Origin: Terribacillus saccharophilus
GTDB lineage: Bacteria > Bacillota > Bacilli > Bacillales > Amphibacillaceae
Reading direction: 5' to 3'
NCBI RefSeq assembly: GCF_002272745.1
Contig: NZ_NPBD01000002.1
Coordinates: 496,001 to 560,000, forward strand
Length of the DNA: 64,000 nt
Numbering within the stretch: the stretch's first letter is position 1; each line of letters starts with the position of its first letter. This document shows, piece after piece, positions 18,983-28,283 of this stretch. The notes under the pieces are model-generated. The model made no database searches. It saw only the letters and a list, made by a program, of their open reading frames with translations, and was not told the origin of the DNA. The translations under genes and the position numbers were made by a program.

Positions 18983-20287
18983 TCAATCTTGCAGTGCACG
19001 GAGATCCTCAAAAAATGTAGGGTAAGAGATATTGATGCTGTCTGCATCACTTAATATTGTCTCCCCTTTTGCAATTAAACTCGCAATAGCAATCATCATT
19101 CCAATCCGGTGATCACCAAAAGAATCAGCAGTTGCACCATTAAGAGATTGATTGCCAGGAATTCTCATCCCATCCGGCGTTGATTCCACTTCTGCACCAA
19201 AGCTCCGCAGTGTAGCTGCAATTGCTTCGATGCGATCCGTTTCCTTGTACCGAAGTTCCTCCGCATCTTTGATGATTGTTTCCCCATCAGCTTGCGTTGC
19301 CAGTAATGCCAAGATTGGCAGCTCATCGATAAGCCGGGGTATAATGTCCCCGCCAATCTCTGTACCTTTCAAAGGACGATATCGTATCGTAATATCTCCG
19401 ATTCGCTCTCCAGCCTTAATATCATGCTCTTTTATTTCCATATCGGCACCCATTTGCTTCAACACATCCAAAATACCTGTACGTGTGTCGTTCAAACCGG
19501 TATTCGTAAGTACAATTTCACTGCCAGGCACGAGACATGCGGCAACGAGGAAGAAGGCAGCCGAGGAAATATCTCCGGGAACATAGACATCTGTTCCAAC
19601 AAGCTGCTGACCGCCTTGAACCGTGACAGCCGTTCCTGCTACATCAATAATCGCTCCGAAGCTTTCAAGCATCTGTTCAGTATGATCCCTTGTCTTGACA
19701 TCTTCTGAAATCCGTGTTTCACCATCCGCTAACAAACCTGCAAGCAGCAAAGCAGATTTCACTTGTGCACTTTTGACTGGTGTATGATATGTAAGAGCTG
19801 AGAGCTTTTGTCCATCAATGGCCAAAGGCAAATACTTTCCTTGTTCCCGCCCATTAATTTTTGCACCCATCTGACGCAAAGGAATAACAACACGATCCAT
19901 CGGCCGTTTAGTAAGTGATGCATCTCCATATGCTGTTATATGAAATGGCAAGGCCGCAAAAACACCGAGCAGAAGTCGAGCAGTTGTTCCAGAATTTCCG
20001 AAGTAAATCGGAACGGTCGGTTCTTTGAAGCTGTCTTTTCCCGCGCTATCGATGATAACGGTGTCTCCGTCCTGCTCAATCGCGACGCCGAGCGCCCGGA
20101 AAGCATCTATCGTCCGAAGACAATCCTCTCCAGTCAAGAAATGACGGACGGTAGTTTTTCCTTTGGCTAAAGCTCCAAAAATGATGCTTCGGTGGGAAAC
20201 CGATTTATCGCCCGGAACTGTAATTGATCCATTAAGTCCCTTTGCTATCGGTTTGAGTCGTACATCTGTCACTGCTTTCACCTTCAA
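18983..20287 (-). CDS. aroA: 3-phosphoshikimate 1-carboxyvinyltransferase (EPSP synthase)
   Basis: This shikimate-pathway enzyme condenses phosphoenolpyruvate with shikimate 3-phosphate. The 434-aa protein carries PGDKSVSHRSII near the N-terminus, FGNSGTTARLLLG and ELRYKETDRI. The gene is called aroE in B. subtilis. The start is uncertain: a TTG at 20287 overlaps the tyrA stop (TTGA), but an in-frame GTG at 20272 has a better-spaced AAGGTGA. It is the last gene of the aromatic operon. Confidence 0.95.
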   Translation of the reverse strand: MKVKAVTDVRLKPIAKGLNGSITVPGDKSVSHRSIIFGALAKGKTTVRHFLTGEDCLRTIDAFRALGVAIEQDGDTVIIDSAGKDSFKEPTVPIYFGNSGTTARLLLGVFAALPFHITAYGDASLTKRPMDRVVIPLRQMGAKINGREQGKYLPLAIDGQKLSALTYHTPVKSAQVKSALLLAGLLADGETRISEDVKTRDHTEQMLESFGAIIDVAGTAVTVQGGQQLVGTDVYVPGDISSAAFFLVAACLVPGSEIVLTNTGLNDTRTGILDVLKQMGADMEIKEHDIKAGERIGDITIRYRPLKGTEIGGDIIPRLIDELPILALLATQADGETIIKDAEELRYKETDRIEAIAATLRSFGAEVESTPDGMRIPGNQSLNGATADSFGDHRIGMMIAIASLIAKGETILSDADSINISYPTFFEDLRALQD

Positions 20288-21381
20288 TCTTCTATCTTCA
20301 CTTCATAGCCGAACACTTCCAGTACGCCTTTAGCCTTCAGCTGGATTTTTTGCTCTGAAAAGCTGAGGCGAAGAACACCTGTCAGACCCTCACGAAGCTC
20401 GAGTATTTGTATATTTACGATACTCAAACCTGCATCGGCGACAATGGTGAGTACTTTTTGCAATGCCCCCGGCCTATCAGTTATATCGACATACAAATCG
20501 TAGTAGCCTGGGATTGCACCTTTTTTCCGAGGTTCCAAGCCGTCACGATATTGTTTCGCTTCTTCCAAGTAGGTATGAATCTGCTGTCCTTGATCTTCCG
20601 CTAGAAGCTTTCGGAAAGCCTGCATTTCCTCTATCCAATCGTCAAGCAGGATCCCCATCTTCTCTTTGTTCTGAAAGAAAATGTCTTGCCACATACCGGG
20701 ATTGCTCGAGGCAATCCGGGTAATGTCACGGAATCCACCCGCGGCGAGCTTCGGCAAGAAGCTATGTTTGGCTTCCCATTTCTTGGCCTGCTGCACTAAA
20801 GCAGATGCAATCAAATGCGGAAAATGAGAAACAACGCCTGTCATTTCATCATGCTCTTCTGCTGATAATGTGATAAAGGTGCTTTTCGTACCATCAAGCA
20901 GGTTTTCGACCCGCTTAATATCACTTTCTTTAGCCCGCTGTACAGGTGTCAGAACATAAATGGCATTCTCGAACAAATGAGCTTTTGAAGCCTCAATTCC
21001 GTGTTTGTGGGAACCTGCCATTGGGTGGCCCCCTACGAAAAAGACTTTGTCGGACTGTAGTGACGCAGCCTGCTGGAAAATCGGACCTTTAACCGAAGAA
21101 ACATCCGTCACGAGTACGTCTTTTTCCAGCTGCATACTATCAAGTTCTTGGAGCAGCTCGACAGACTTGGAAACTGGTGCAGCAAGTATAATTATATCTG
21201 CCTTATGTGCAGCTTCTTGGAAAGAAGACGACGCTTCATCGATGATCTCATGCTTTAAGGCATACTCCAGGGTACTTTCCCTTTGATCTACTCCTATAAG
21301 ATGAACTTGCTTGTGTGTTTGGATATTACGGGCAAGCGAGCCGCCGATCAAACCTAGTCCCGCGATAACGACCGTCTCCAT
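20284..21381 (-). CDS. tyrA: Prephenate dehydrogenase
   Basis: The enzyme converts prephenate to 4-hydroxyphenylpyruvate for tyrosine synthesis. The 365-aa protein has an N-terminal Rossmann loop GLGLIGGSLA, the catalytic GGHPMAGSHKHG, and a C-terminal ACT domain (from about residue 295, DLYVDITDRPGALQKV) for feedback control by tyrosine. It follows hisC by one nucleotide and runs into aroA. Confidence 0.96.
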   Translation of the reverse strand: METVVIAGLGLIGGSLARNIQTHKQVHLIGVDQRESTLEYALKHEIIDEASSSFQEAAHKADIIILAAPVSKSVELLQELDSMQLEKDVLVTDVSSVKGPIFQQAASLQSDKVFFVGGHPMAGSHKHGIEASKAHLFENAIYVLTPVQRAKESDIKRVENLLDGTKSTFITLSAEEHDEMTGVVSHFPHLIASALVQQAKKWEAKHSFLPKLAAGGFRDITRIASSNPGMWQDIFFQNKEKMGILLDDWIEEMQAFRKLLAEDQGQQIHTYLEEAKQYRDGLEPRKKGAIPGYYDLYVDITDRPGALQKVLTIVADAGLSIVNIQILELREGLTGVLRLSFSEQKIQLKAKGVLEVFGYEVKIED

Positions 21382-21382
21382 C

Positions 21383-22483
21383 TTAGCTTTCTTTCACGCT
21401 AGTCAGGAATTGATCAAGCAATACACTGAATTCAGTCATGTCTTGCTCATTACCGATTGTAATTCGGACGCTATTCGGAATACCAAGGGCATCTCCGGAA
21501 CGGATGATGAAGCCTTTGGAAAGCATATGCTGGAAGACAGAATCTCCGCTTACAGGAAGGTCGTATATCAAAACAAAGTTTGTGTGAGACTCATAATATT
21601 TGATTTGGTGAGCATCACAGAATGCTAGGAAGCTATGCTTCACTTGGTTATTCTTTGCGATGGAATCATTGATAAACTCCTGGTCGTCAAGTGCTACAAT
21701 AGCTGCCTTTTGTGCAATAGTCGTATTATTGAACGGACTTCTTACAACGTTGATCTTATGGATAACTTCCGGATGACCGATTCCGTATCCAACTCGCAAT
21801 GCAGCAAGTCCGTATGCTTTAGAGAAAGTACGGAGCGTAATCAGATTCGGATATTCGCTCAAAGCAGCTAGTGTATCAAAGTAGTCATCTGTTTCCAGAA
21901 ACTCGACATAAGCCTCATCCGCAACTACTAGAACCTCTTTCGGAACTTGGCGAAGGAAGTTTTCAAAGTCTGCTTTGGCAATATGGTTTCCTGTTGGATT
22001 GTTCGGTGTACATAGCCAAACAATCCCCGTTTTCTCATCAATTGCTTCTAGCATTGCTGGAAGGTCGTGGAATCCGTTCTTCGTTTCAATAGCTCGGACC
22101 TCTGCTCCTTCGATCAGGGCATGATGCGGGTATTGAGAGAACGAAGGATGTGCCATAATAGTATTCAAGCCGGGTGCAAGGAAAGTACGGCAAAGCATCA
22201 TAATGATTTCATCAGAGCCTGCTCCGAGAACAAGTTGATCTAAACCTACATTAAAACGCTTCGCCAATTTTTCCTTCAACGCTGTACCATATCCATCCGG
22301 ATAGATCTCCTGTTCATCAGCGAATGTTGGCAAAGCCTCTTTTACCTTAGCTGAAAAGCCGTATGGATTTTCATTAGATGCGAGTTTTACGATTCGGTCC
22401 AATCCAAATTCCTTCCGAACCTCTTCCATCGGTTTTCCTGGTTTGTAAGCTGTCAATTCATTCAAAATCTGTTTTGCTCTCAT
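21383..22483 (-). CDS. hisC: Histidinol-phosphate / aromatic aminotransferase
   Basis: A PLP-dependent class I/II aminotransferase of 366 aa. The cofactor lysine is in TFSKAYGLAALRVGYG, and CTPNNPTGN binds substrate and cofactor. In B. subtilis this enzyme serves both histidine synthesis and the transamination of phenylpyruvate and 4-hydroxyphenylpyruvate, which explains its place beside tyrA. It overlaps aroH by 4 nt; in B. subtilis the whole trp operon lies between these two genes. Confidence 0.95.
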   Translation of the reverse strand: MRAKQILNELTAYKPGKPMEEVRKEFGLDRIVKLASNENPYGFSAKVKEALPTFADEQEIYPDGYGTALKEKLAKRFNVGLDQLVLGAGSDEIIMMLCRTFLAPGLNTIMAHPSFSQYPHHALIEGAEVRAIETKNGFHDLPAMLEAIDEKTGIVWLCTPNNPTGNHIAKADFENFLRQVPKEVLVVADEAYVEFLETDDYFDTLAALSEYPNLITLRTFSKAYGLAALRVGYGIGHPEVIHKINVVRSPFNNTTIAQKAAIVALDDQEFINDSIAKNNQVKHSFLAFCDAHQIKYYESHTNFVLIYDLPVSGDSVFQHMLSKGFIIRSGDALGIPNSVRITIGNEQDMTEFSVLLDQFLTSVKES

Positions 22484-22854
22484 TGATGCTCCTCCTTTAG
22501 GTCGGGACGTAACTTAATTGCTTCCTCATGATAAACGTGATGAATGTCCTGCTGTGCCAAGTCAGTCCGTGCTGTCAGCATCACGCGGATACATTTCGGC
22601 AAGCCGCCTTCGATTGAAAGCTCCTGCATACACATAACAGGTACGTATGTCCAATTATCACGAAAAACTCGCAATGCTTTTGCCGGGAATGTTTTTGTCA
22701 AATCGGGAGTTGCCGAAATGAGTACTTGGACAACATCCTCCGAGTCTATAGCATTCTTGGAGACCATTTCATCCAGCATAGTAGCAGTTGCTTCAATTAT
22801 TTGCTTTTCTTCGTTCTCTGTTACAGTTGTGGCTCCTCTGAAACCTCGTATCAT
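22480..22854 (-). CDS. aroH: Chorismate mutase (AroH class)
   Basis: A 124-aa monofunctional chorismate mutase of the trimeric pseudo-alpha/beta-barrel type, converting chorismate to prephenate. The start MIRGFRGATTV has the active-site Arg near residue 6, and the PVMCMQEL and IRVMLTART stretches are diagnostic. It overlaps aroB and hisC by 4 nt each. Confidence 0.96.
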   Translation of the reverse strand: MIRGFRGATTVTENEEKQIIEATATMLDEMVSKNAIDSEDVVQVLISATPDLTKTFPAKALRVFRDNWTYVPVMCMQELSIEGGLPKCIRVMLTARTDLAQQDIHHVYHEEAIKLRPDLKEEHQ

Positions 22855-23930
22855 GCTCTCCTCATCCTCTCAAGAAACGATGTGACAGCATTATAAAGCG
22901 TGTCATGATCGACTTTTTCCGTCACCGGGTCTCCGATTTTCCGAAGCAACACCATATGGACTTCCTTGTTCTCCGATTTCTTATCCATTTGCATTCTTTT
23001 AACTAGTCTATCGGCAGAAAGATCCGGTAATTGCAAAGGATAATTGTTTCGTTCCATCCAGCTGCGGAATTCATCTAAACGCAAATCAGCTCCGAATCTT
23101 TTCTCACTCAATTCCAAAGCAAACAGCATGCCGATTGCGACTGCTTCACCATGAGTGAATGTGCCATAGCCTGCTTCCGCTTCAATAGCGTGACCGAGTG
23201 TATGACCTAAGTTCAGAAACTTGCGTAGGTCATTTTCTTTTTCATCCGCCTCAACGATTTTCGTTTTAACCCGGATTCCAAAAGATAGATCCTGGACCAG
23301 CTGTTCCTCATTTTCTTTGTCAAGTTTTTCTCGGTCAAGCAGTTGGCTAAGGAAACCAGCGTTTCCGATATATGCTTCCTTTATCAGCTCAGCATAGCCA
23401 CTTCGCACTTCCTTTTCCGGAAGTGTAGTAATAGTGTCAACATCGTAGACGACAGCAACAGGAGGATAGAAGCTCCCGATCAGATTTTTACCAGTTTCAT
23501 GATTGATTGCAACTTTGCCACCAACACTCGAATCATGGGCAAGGATGGTTGTCGGCAGCTGAACAAAATCGATACCTCGCATATATGTACTTGCCACAAA
23601 TCCAGCCAAGTCACCGATAACGCCTCCACCTAAAGCAAGAACAAGCGCTTTTCGATCAAGCTCTGCCTCGAACATACTATCCAAAATGTCGAAATACACA
23701 TCCTTGTTCTTCGCTGCTTCTCCCGGCTTGATGATTTTCTTTGTTATCTTTGCATCTGGCAGAAGCGAAGATACATAATCATCCAGATAATGAGGAGCAA
23801 TGCTCGTATCAGTAACTACAAATACATTTTGATAGGACTTTGGCAGGAACTCAGACAATTTATGTCTGATACCTGCACCTACAGAAACTTTGTAACTAGA
23901 CTGACTCGCTTTTACTGTAATCTGTTCCAT
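22851..23930 (-). CDS. aroB: 3-dehydroquinate synthase
   Basis: The enzyme closes DAHP to dehydroquinate using NAD and a metal ion. The 359-aa protein has ALGGGVIGDLAGFVAS, the DSSVGGKVAINH active-site loop and GHTLGHAIEAE with metal-binding histidines. It overlaps aroC by one nucleotide and aroH by four, in one operon. Confidence 0.97.
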   Translation of the reverse strand: MEQITVKASQSSYKVSVGAGIRHKLSEFLPKSYQNVFVVTDTSIAPHYLDDYVSSLLPDAKITKKIIKPGEAAKNKDVYFDILDSMFEAELDRKALVLALGGGVIGDLAGFVASTYMRGIDFVQLPTTILAHDSSVGGKVAINHETGKNLIGSFYPPVAVVYDVDTITTLPEKEVRSGYAELIKEAYIGNAGFLSQLLDREKLDKENEEQLVQDLSFGIRVKTKIVEADEKENDLRKFLNLGHTLGHAIEAEAGYGTFTHGEAVAIGMLFALELSEKRFGADLRLDEFRSWMERNNYPLQLPDLSADRLVKRMQMDKKSENKEVHMVLLRKIGDPVTEKVDHDTLYNAVTSFLERMRRA

Positions 23931-25096
23931 CAGAACACCCGGATTTCTTCTCGGTAATTTTTGATCGCTTCTTGAAGCTTTGGAAACTGATCATGAGGAA
24001 ATTGTTCCAAGATCGCTTTCGCAATCTCGAATGCGACTACATGCTCCATTACTAGAGCTGCTGCCGGAACGGCACAGCTATCTGAACGTTCGATGCTCGC
24101 ATTGAACGGCTCCTTCGTTTCTATATCCACACTCTGAAGCGGTTTATAAAGAGTAGGGATCGGTTTCATGACACCTTTGACAACAAGTGGCATACCTGTT
24201 GTCATACCGCCTTCCAATCCACCTAGACGGTTCGTTTTGCGGTAATAGCCATTTTCTTTGTCCCATGCAATTTCATCATGTACTTGGCTGCCTGGCAGTC
24301 TGGCTGCTTCAAAGCCGATTCCGAATTCAACACCTTTGAATGCATTGATGCTCGCTACAGCTCCCGCAATACGTCCATCAAGCTTCCGGTCATAGTGAAC
24401 ATAAGAGCCAATTCCTGCTGGCAGTCCTTCTACATAGACTTCCACGACACCGCCGATAGAATCTCCGTCTTTCTTTGCTTGATCAATCGCATTTACCATT
24501 TGTTCTGCAGCCAGGGGATCAAGGCACCGTACAGACGATGCTTTCGATATACTATCTCTTTCTTCATATGTATAATCTGGAAACTCAACTGCTTTAATGC
24601 CGGCAATTTCTTTTGTATAGCCGACAATATTTATATCCAATTCAGCTAGGAGTTTTTTAGCTACAGCACCGGCTGCTACGCGCGCTGCTGTTTCACGAGC
24701 CGATGAACGCTCCAATACATTCCGCATATCGCGATGGCCGTATTTTAAGGCTCCATTTAAATCTGCATGCCCGGGTCTCGGACGAGAAACGATACGACGG
24801 ACAGCTTGAGGATCTTCGACTGGGTCCTCCCCCATTACATCTATCCAGTGCTTGAAATCATCATTATGTATAACAAGTGCGATAGGCGAACCTAGTGTAT
24901 ATCCATGACGGACACCGCCTACAATGTCGACCAAATCTTTTTCAATCTGCATTCGCTTGCCTCGCCCATGGCCTTTTTGTCTTTCAAGCAAGGATTCGTT
25001 GATGTCATCGGTAGTCAACGGTAAATAGGAAGGAACACCTTCTACAATTGTTGTAAGCTGTTTACCATGTGATTCACCTGCAGTTAAGTAGCGCAT
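23930..25096 (-). CDS. aroC: Chorismate synthase
   Basis: The final shared enzyme of aromatic synthesis makes chorismate from EPSP with reduced FMN. The 388-aa product begins [14 protein letters not shown] and has [15 protein letters not shown] followed by [12 protein letters not shown], all signature sequences. Named aroF in B. subtilis. It opens the aroC-aroB-aroH-hisC-tyrA-aroA operon; GGAGG precedes the ATG and a TGTTATAGT extended -10-like element lies about 50 nt upstream. Confidence 0.97.
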   Translation of the reverse strand: MRYLTAGESHGKQLTTIVEGVPSYLPLTTDDINESLLERQKGHGRGKRMQIEKDLVDIVGGVRHGYTLGSPIALVIHNDDFKHWIDVMGEDPVEDPQAVRRIVSRPRPGHADLNGALKYGHRDMRNVLERSSARETAARVAAGAVAKKLLAELDINIVGYTKEIAGIKAVEFPDYTYEERDSISKASSVRCLDPLAAEQMVNAIDQAKKDGDSIGGVVEVYVEGLPAGIGSYVHYDRKLDGRIAGAVASINAFKGVEFGIGFEAARLPGSQVHDEIAWDKENGYYRKTNRLGGLEGGMTTGMPLVVKGVMKPIPTLYKPLQSVDIETKEPFNASIERSDSCAVPAAALVMEHVVAFEIAKAILEQFPHDQFPKLQEAIKNYREEIRVF

Positions 25097-25199
25097 GTAT
25101 ATTCCTCCGTTGTCTCTGTTCTTTGTAATTTTATTTACTATAACATAACTTGTTTCTTAAGTGGGAACTATTCTGACAATATTTCCGAGCTGTATCTTA

Positions 25200-25496
25200 T
25201 CAATATTTCCTGCTGCGTTCATTGAATACTTCACGCAGTGTGCTAAGACGGGCTTCCGCTTTGTTAGAGGCAGCTTCCACGGTATAACCGTCTTCTAGCA
25301 ATTCCTTCATAAGAACAATTTTCTTGATCATATAATAATCAAATCGTCTAGTTGTATTCGTCTTTTCCTCTACACTATCGATATAACCTTTATCTTCCCA
25401 GTATCTAAGCTTTCTTATAGGGATATCAGTAATTCTAGCTGCGTCTCCAATTGTTACTGCCATCTGCCCAAGCAATTCATAATCAATTTCATCCAT
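25200..25496 (-). CDS. Short MerR-family transcriptional regulator
   Basis: A 98-aa protein made up almost only of the MerR winged-helix DNA-binding domain (VTIGDAARITDIPIRKLRYW at about residues 14-33, then an RRFDYYMI wing) with a short helical tail. There is no room for an effector-binding domain. It is divergent from the DUF2798 gene with a 117-nt spacer and likely controls it or itself. B. subtilis does not have this pair between cheR and aroF. Confidence 0.85.
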   Translation of the reverse strand: MDEIDYELLGQMAVTIGDAARITDIPIRKLRYWEDKGYIDSVEEKTNTTRRFDYYMIKKIVLMKELLEDGYTVEAASNKAEARLSTLREVFNERSRKY

Positions 25497-25552
25497 TCAG
25501 AATTCTGCCCCCTCCTTGCAGCTTTAGCCTCATTATACCTCATTTAATTTAT

Positions 25553-25580
25553 TTGACAACTTTTGAAGATAATATATAAT
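25553..25580 (+). promoter_or_regulatory. Sigma-A promoter of the DUF2798 gene
   Basis: Perfect TTGACA (25553-25558) and TATAAT (25575-25580) boxes are separated by 16 nt. The ideal boxes suggest strong basal activity, which makes repression by the adjacent MerR-type protein plausible. Confidence 0.8.
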
Positions 25581-25613
25581 TATTGGAGATTAGTTACAAA
25601 AAGGAGTACGAAC

Positions 25614-25847
25614 ATGATTGTCAATTCAAAAATTCACCGCGTTCTTTGCAGTGCTGTCACTGCTGCCATTATGACCGCTATCATATCTTTCACATTAACA
25701 GCTGTTAATTCAGGATTACATGCATTCCAGTTTTCGAACTGGCTGCGCGCATGGATTATCGCTTTTTCTTTAGTATTTGCCATCTCTTTCTTTCTTCCAG
25801 CATTCGTTAATCGGCATGTATCAAAGATAATACGGATCAAAGAATAA
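25614..25847 (+). CDS. DUF2798 small membrane protein
   Basis: A 77-aa protein with two predicted membrane helices (about residues 12-34 and 44-66), matching the DUF2798 pattern in which FxxNWxRAW separates the helices. Function is unknown. The ATG at 25614 follows AAAAGGAG; upstream in-frame codons overlap the promoter. It is divergent from the MerR gene and convergent with cheR, with a shared terminator. Confidence 0.8.
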   Translation: MIVNSKIHRVLCSAVTAAIMTAIISFTLTAVNSGLHAFQFSNWLRAWIIAFSLVFAISFFLPAFVNRHVSKIIRIKE

Positions 25848-25849
25848 GA

Positions 25850-25879
25850 AAACAGACTAGGAAATATCCTAGTCTGTTT
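25850..25879. terminator. Bidirectional terminator between DUF2798 gene and cheR
   Basis: A 13-bp perfect stem (AAACAGACTAGGA, 4-nt loop) with T-rich flank on the plus side overlaps the cheR stop codon. Confidence 0.85.
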
Positions 25880-26651
25880 TTTGTTTTTGATAGAAGAATG
25901 TATCGACTGCTCCTAAGCCATAAACGTTTGGGTTAAATATTTGTTCAGTACTTCCAACAAAAAGATAACTATTATGTGCCAGTGAGTTACTGAACTTATG
26001 ATAGATATCTGCCTTCGCTTCTTCTGTGAAATATATAAGCACATTCCGGCAAATAATCAAATCGTAGTTCGTATCATAAGCATCCGCCAGCAGATTATGC
26101 TGTTTGAATTGTATATGCTGCTTTAATTCATCTTTTATTTGGAATACAGATCCGTCTTGGTTGAAATAAGCGGATTTGATTGCCGCTGGCATTTCTTTCA
26201 ATGCCCTTTCGTTATACTTTCCAACCATAGCGGTTTCCAGCACGCGCTGATCCAAGTCGGTTGCGTGAATTGTGTATGAAGTTCCTTTAGCGTAACGATC
26301 CAGAAGGATTGCTAATGTGTATGGCTCTTCACCAGTAGAGCAAGCAGCACTCCATATTTTCAGCGGCTTCTTTTTCTTAAGCAGATCAGGAAGGATGCGT
26401 CGCTCTAACACTTCCCACCGCTGATAATTTCGGTAGAATTCTGACACATTAATGGTCATGCGATCAAGGAACTCGTCCAACAAAGCTGCGTCACCGTTGA
26501 TTGCATGGGAATATGCCTTAAAATCCTTAAAGCCTCTCTTTTCCCGAAGAGTCGTCAAACGCCTTAGCATCTGCGCTTCTTTATATTGAGATAAATCGAT
26601 ACCAGTATTTGTTTTGATTTGCTGAACAAAGTAATCATAATCTGATGCCAC
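25869..26651 (-). CDS. cheR: Chemotaxis protein methyltransferase CheR
   Basis: CheR methylates glutamates of chemoreceptors using S-adenosylmethionine. The 260-aa protein has an N-terminal helical domain (about 1-70) and a Rossmann methyltransferase domain with WSAACSTGEEPYTLA and IICRNVLIYF. Translation starts at GTG with AGGGG upstream. It lies between ndk and aroC as in B. subtilis but has terminators on both sides here, so it is probably a single-gene unit. Confidence 0.95.
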   Translation of the reverse strand: MASDYDYFVQQIKTNTGIDLSQYKEAQMLRRLTTLREKRGFKDFKAYSHAINGDAALLDEFLDRMTINVSEFYRNYQRWEVLERRILPDLLKKKKPLKIWSAACSTGEEPYTLAILLDRYAKGTSYTIHATDLDQRVLETAMVGKYNERALKEMPAAIKSAYFNQDGSVFQIKDELKQHIQFKQHNLLADAYDTNYDLIICRNVLIYFTEEAKADIYHKFSNSLAHNSYLFVGSTEQIFNPNVYGLGAVDTFFYQKQKTD

Positions 26652-26729
26652 GTCACGTTCCCCTGTCTATATGTTTCTAGTTCTATTTTACTGCATATAG
26701 AGGGTTGTTGGTAGAAAAAAATAACAAAA

Positions 26730-26759
26730 AAAATTGCAGGCATGTTTGCCTGCAATTTT
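26730..26759 (-). terminator. Intrinsic terminator after ndk
   Basis: A 13-bp perfect stem (AAAATTGCAGGCA, 4-nt loop) just past the ndk stop is followed by a long T-run on the minus strand. Confidence 0.85.
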
Positions 26760-26762
26760 CAT

Positions 26763-27212
26763 TTATTCATATAACCATTTCGCTGTTACTTGTTCATAAG
26801 AAACAAGTTCATCGGCTTTAAACATATTTGCGATTTCACGTTCAGCACTTTCCACACTATCAGAACCATGGATAAGGTTACGGCTCATTTCAACTGCGTA
26901 ATCGCCTCTAATCGTACCTGGTGCTGCATCTGTTGGTTTAGTCGCCCCTATCATACTTCTTGTCAATGCGACGCTATCTTTACCTTCCCAAACCATTGCA
27001 AATACCGGACCGGATGTAATGTAGCTGATTAACGAACCGAAGAAGGGTTTGCTTTCATGTTCTATGTAATGCGTCTTCGCTTGTTCTTCTGTCACGACCA
27101 TTATCTTACCTGCCAGAAGCTTTAAGCCCTTCTTTTCAAATCTTGTTACGATTTCACCAATCAATCCACGTTGTACGCCATCCGGTTTAACCATCAAAAA
27201 TGTTTTTTCCAT
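26763..27212 (-). CDS. ndk: Nucleoside diphosphate kinase
   Basis: Transfers the gamma phosphate among nucleoside triphosphates through a phosphohistidine. The 149-aa protein begins [16 protein letters not shown] and has the catalytic histidine at residue 115 in NLIHGSDS. Length is standard. It has its own promoter in the spacer after hepT and its own terminator. Confidence 0.97.
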   Translation of the reverse strand: MEKTFLMVKPDGVQRGLIGEIVTRFEKKGLKLLAGKIMVVTEEQAKTHYIEHESKPFFGSLISYITSGPVFAMVWEGKDSVALTRSMIGATKPTDAAPGTIRGDYAVEMSRNLIHGSDSVESAEREIANMFKADELVSYEQVTAKWLYE

Positions 27213-27247
27213 ACTAATTCTAGCTCCCTTTTATGAACTTTACTGTC

Positions 27248-27276
27248 ATCATACCAGTGATGTAAGCGTTTTACAA
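27248..27276 (-). promoter_or_regulatory. Sigma-A promoter for ndk
   Basis: On the minus strand TTGTAA (27271-27276), a 17-nt spacer and TATGAT (27248-27253) lie immediately downstream of hepT, about 36 nt before the ndk start. Confidence 0.65.
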
Positions 27277-28248
27277 TCAGGAGCTGCGCTTACCTATATG
27301 TCTAGCAATTTGTTTCAGTGTATTACGATCTCTTGTTGGCGGCAATTTATCCAATTCCTGATATGCTTTCTGTAAGTAGCGGTCACTGATTTCCAACGAT
27401 CGCTTGATGCTGTCTGAAGTTTTGATGTGCTGGATAAATGGTTGCAAAGTTTCCTGATCCAATGCTTCGGGATTGCGAAATGCTTGCGTAAGCCGCTCTT
27501 TGAAGAAGCGATCTTCGCATGCCAGTAAAGCAGGAAGTGTCATATTCCCCTGCAGTAAATCGCCGCCGGCAGGCTTGCCCAAATCAGCTTCGGATGCAGT
27601 GAAATCAAGCACATCATCAATGATCTGATAGCTCATCCCCACATAGTACCCATACCGATACAAAGCGCGCTCATGCTCGAGTGGAGCACCGGATGCAATA
27701 GCACCGAGCCGTGCACTTGCAGCGATGAGAATCGCTGTCTTACGGCGTATGCGTCGAAGGTAATCCTTCAAGTGCTGCTCAATTCGATATTTATCACGAA
27801 TCTGTTCCACTTCGCCCACACACAGCTCGACAATCGTATGAGCAAGGATCTGGTGTGCCCTTGGCTCTTCCAGCTTAGAAAGGTATTCCAGGGAACGAGC
27901 GAAGATATAATCACCTGCATACATGGCCACTTTGTTGTCCCATTTCGCCTTCACAGTCGGTTTTCCTCGTCGGAGTTCCGCATCGTCAATAACATCATCG
28001 TGGACAAGCGAAGCCATATGGATCAATTCGAGTGCGACGGCCACCGTTTGTATCCGGGGCAGTTCATACGTGCCAAACTTACCGCTCAGTAAAACGAAAA
28101 CCGGTCGTATCCGCTTGCCACCAGCACGGAGAAGCTGTACCGACGCATCCTCCAGGACAGGATGCTCTGCGCGAATCGTGTTGGTCATCGCATCTTCGAT
28201 TCTGTCCAAGTCCTTTTTTAAATATGAGTAGATCATCGGTAATTTCAT
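27277..28248 (-). CDS. hepT: Heptaprenyl diphosphate synthase component II
   Basis: The catalytic subunit of the enzyme that builds the C35 side chain of menaquinone-7. The 323-aa protein has both aspartate-rich motifs, DDVIDDAELRRG and DDVLDF, and the LRAGGKRIRP substrate site. It works with HepS, encoded two genes upstream. The hepS-menG-hepT order is conserved in Bacillaceae. Confidence 0.96.
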   Translation of the reverse strand: MKLPMIYSYLKKDLDRIEDAMTNTIRAEHPVLEDASVQLLRAGGKRIRPVFVLLSGKFGTYELPRIQTVAVALELIHMASLVHDDVIDDAELRRGKPTVKAKWDNKVAMYAGDYIFARSLEYLSKLEEPRAHQILAHTIVELCVGEVEQIRDKYRIEQHLKDYLRRIRRKTAILIAASARLGAIASGAPLEHERALYRYGYYVGMSYQIIDDVLDFTASEADLGKPAGGDLLQGNMTLPALLACEDRFFKERLTQAFRNPEALDQETLQPFIQHIKTSDSIKRSLEISDRYLQKAYQELDKLPPTRDRNTLKQIARHIGKRSS

Positions 28249-28283
28249 TCACGTCACCTTCATCCGTCCAGACATATTACCAG

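Noticed and set aside
27256..27273. A cre-like sequence (TGTAAGCGTTTTACA) in the ndk promoter
   Set aside because: It has one extra base compared with the catabolite-response consensus, so the conserved CA falls out of place.
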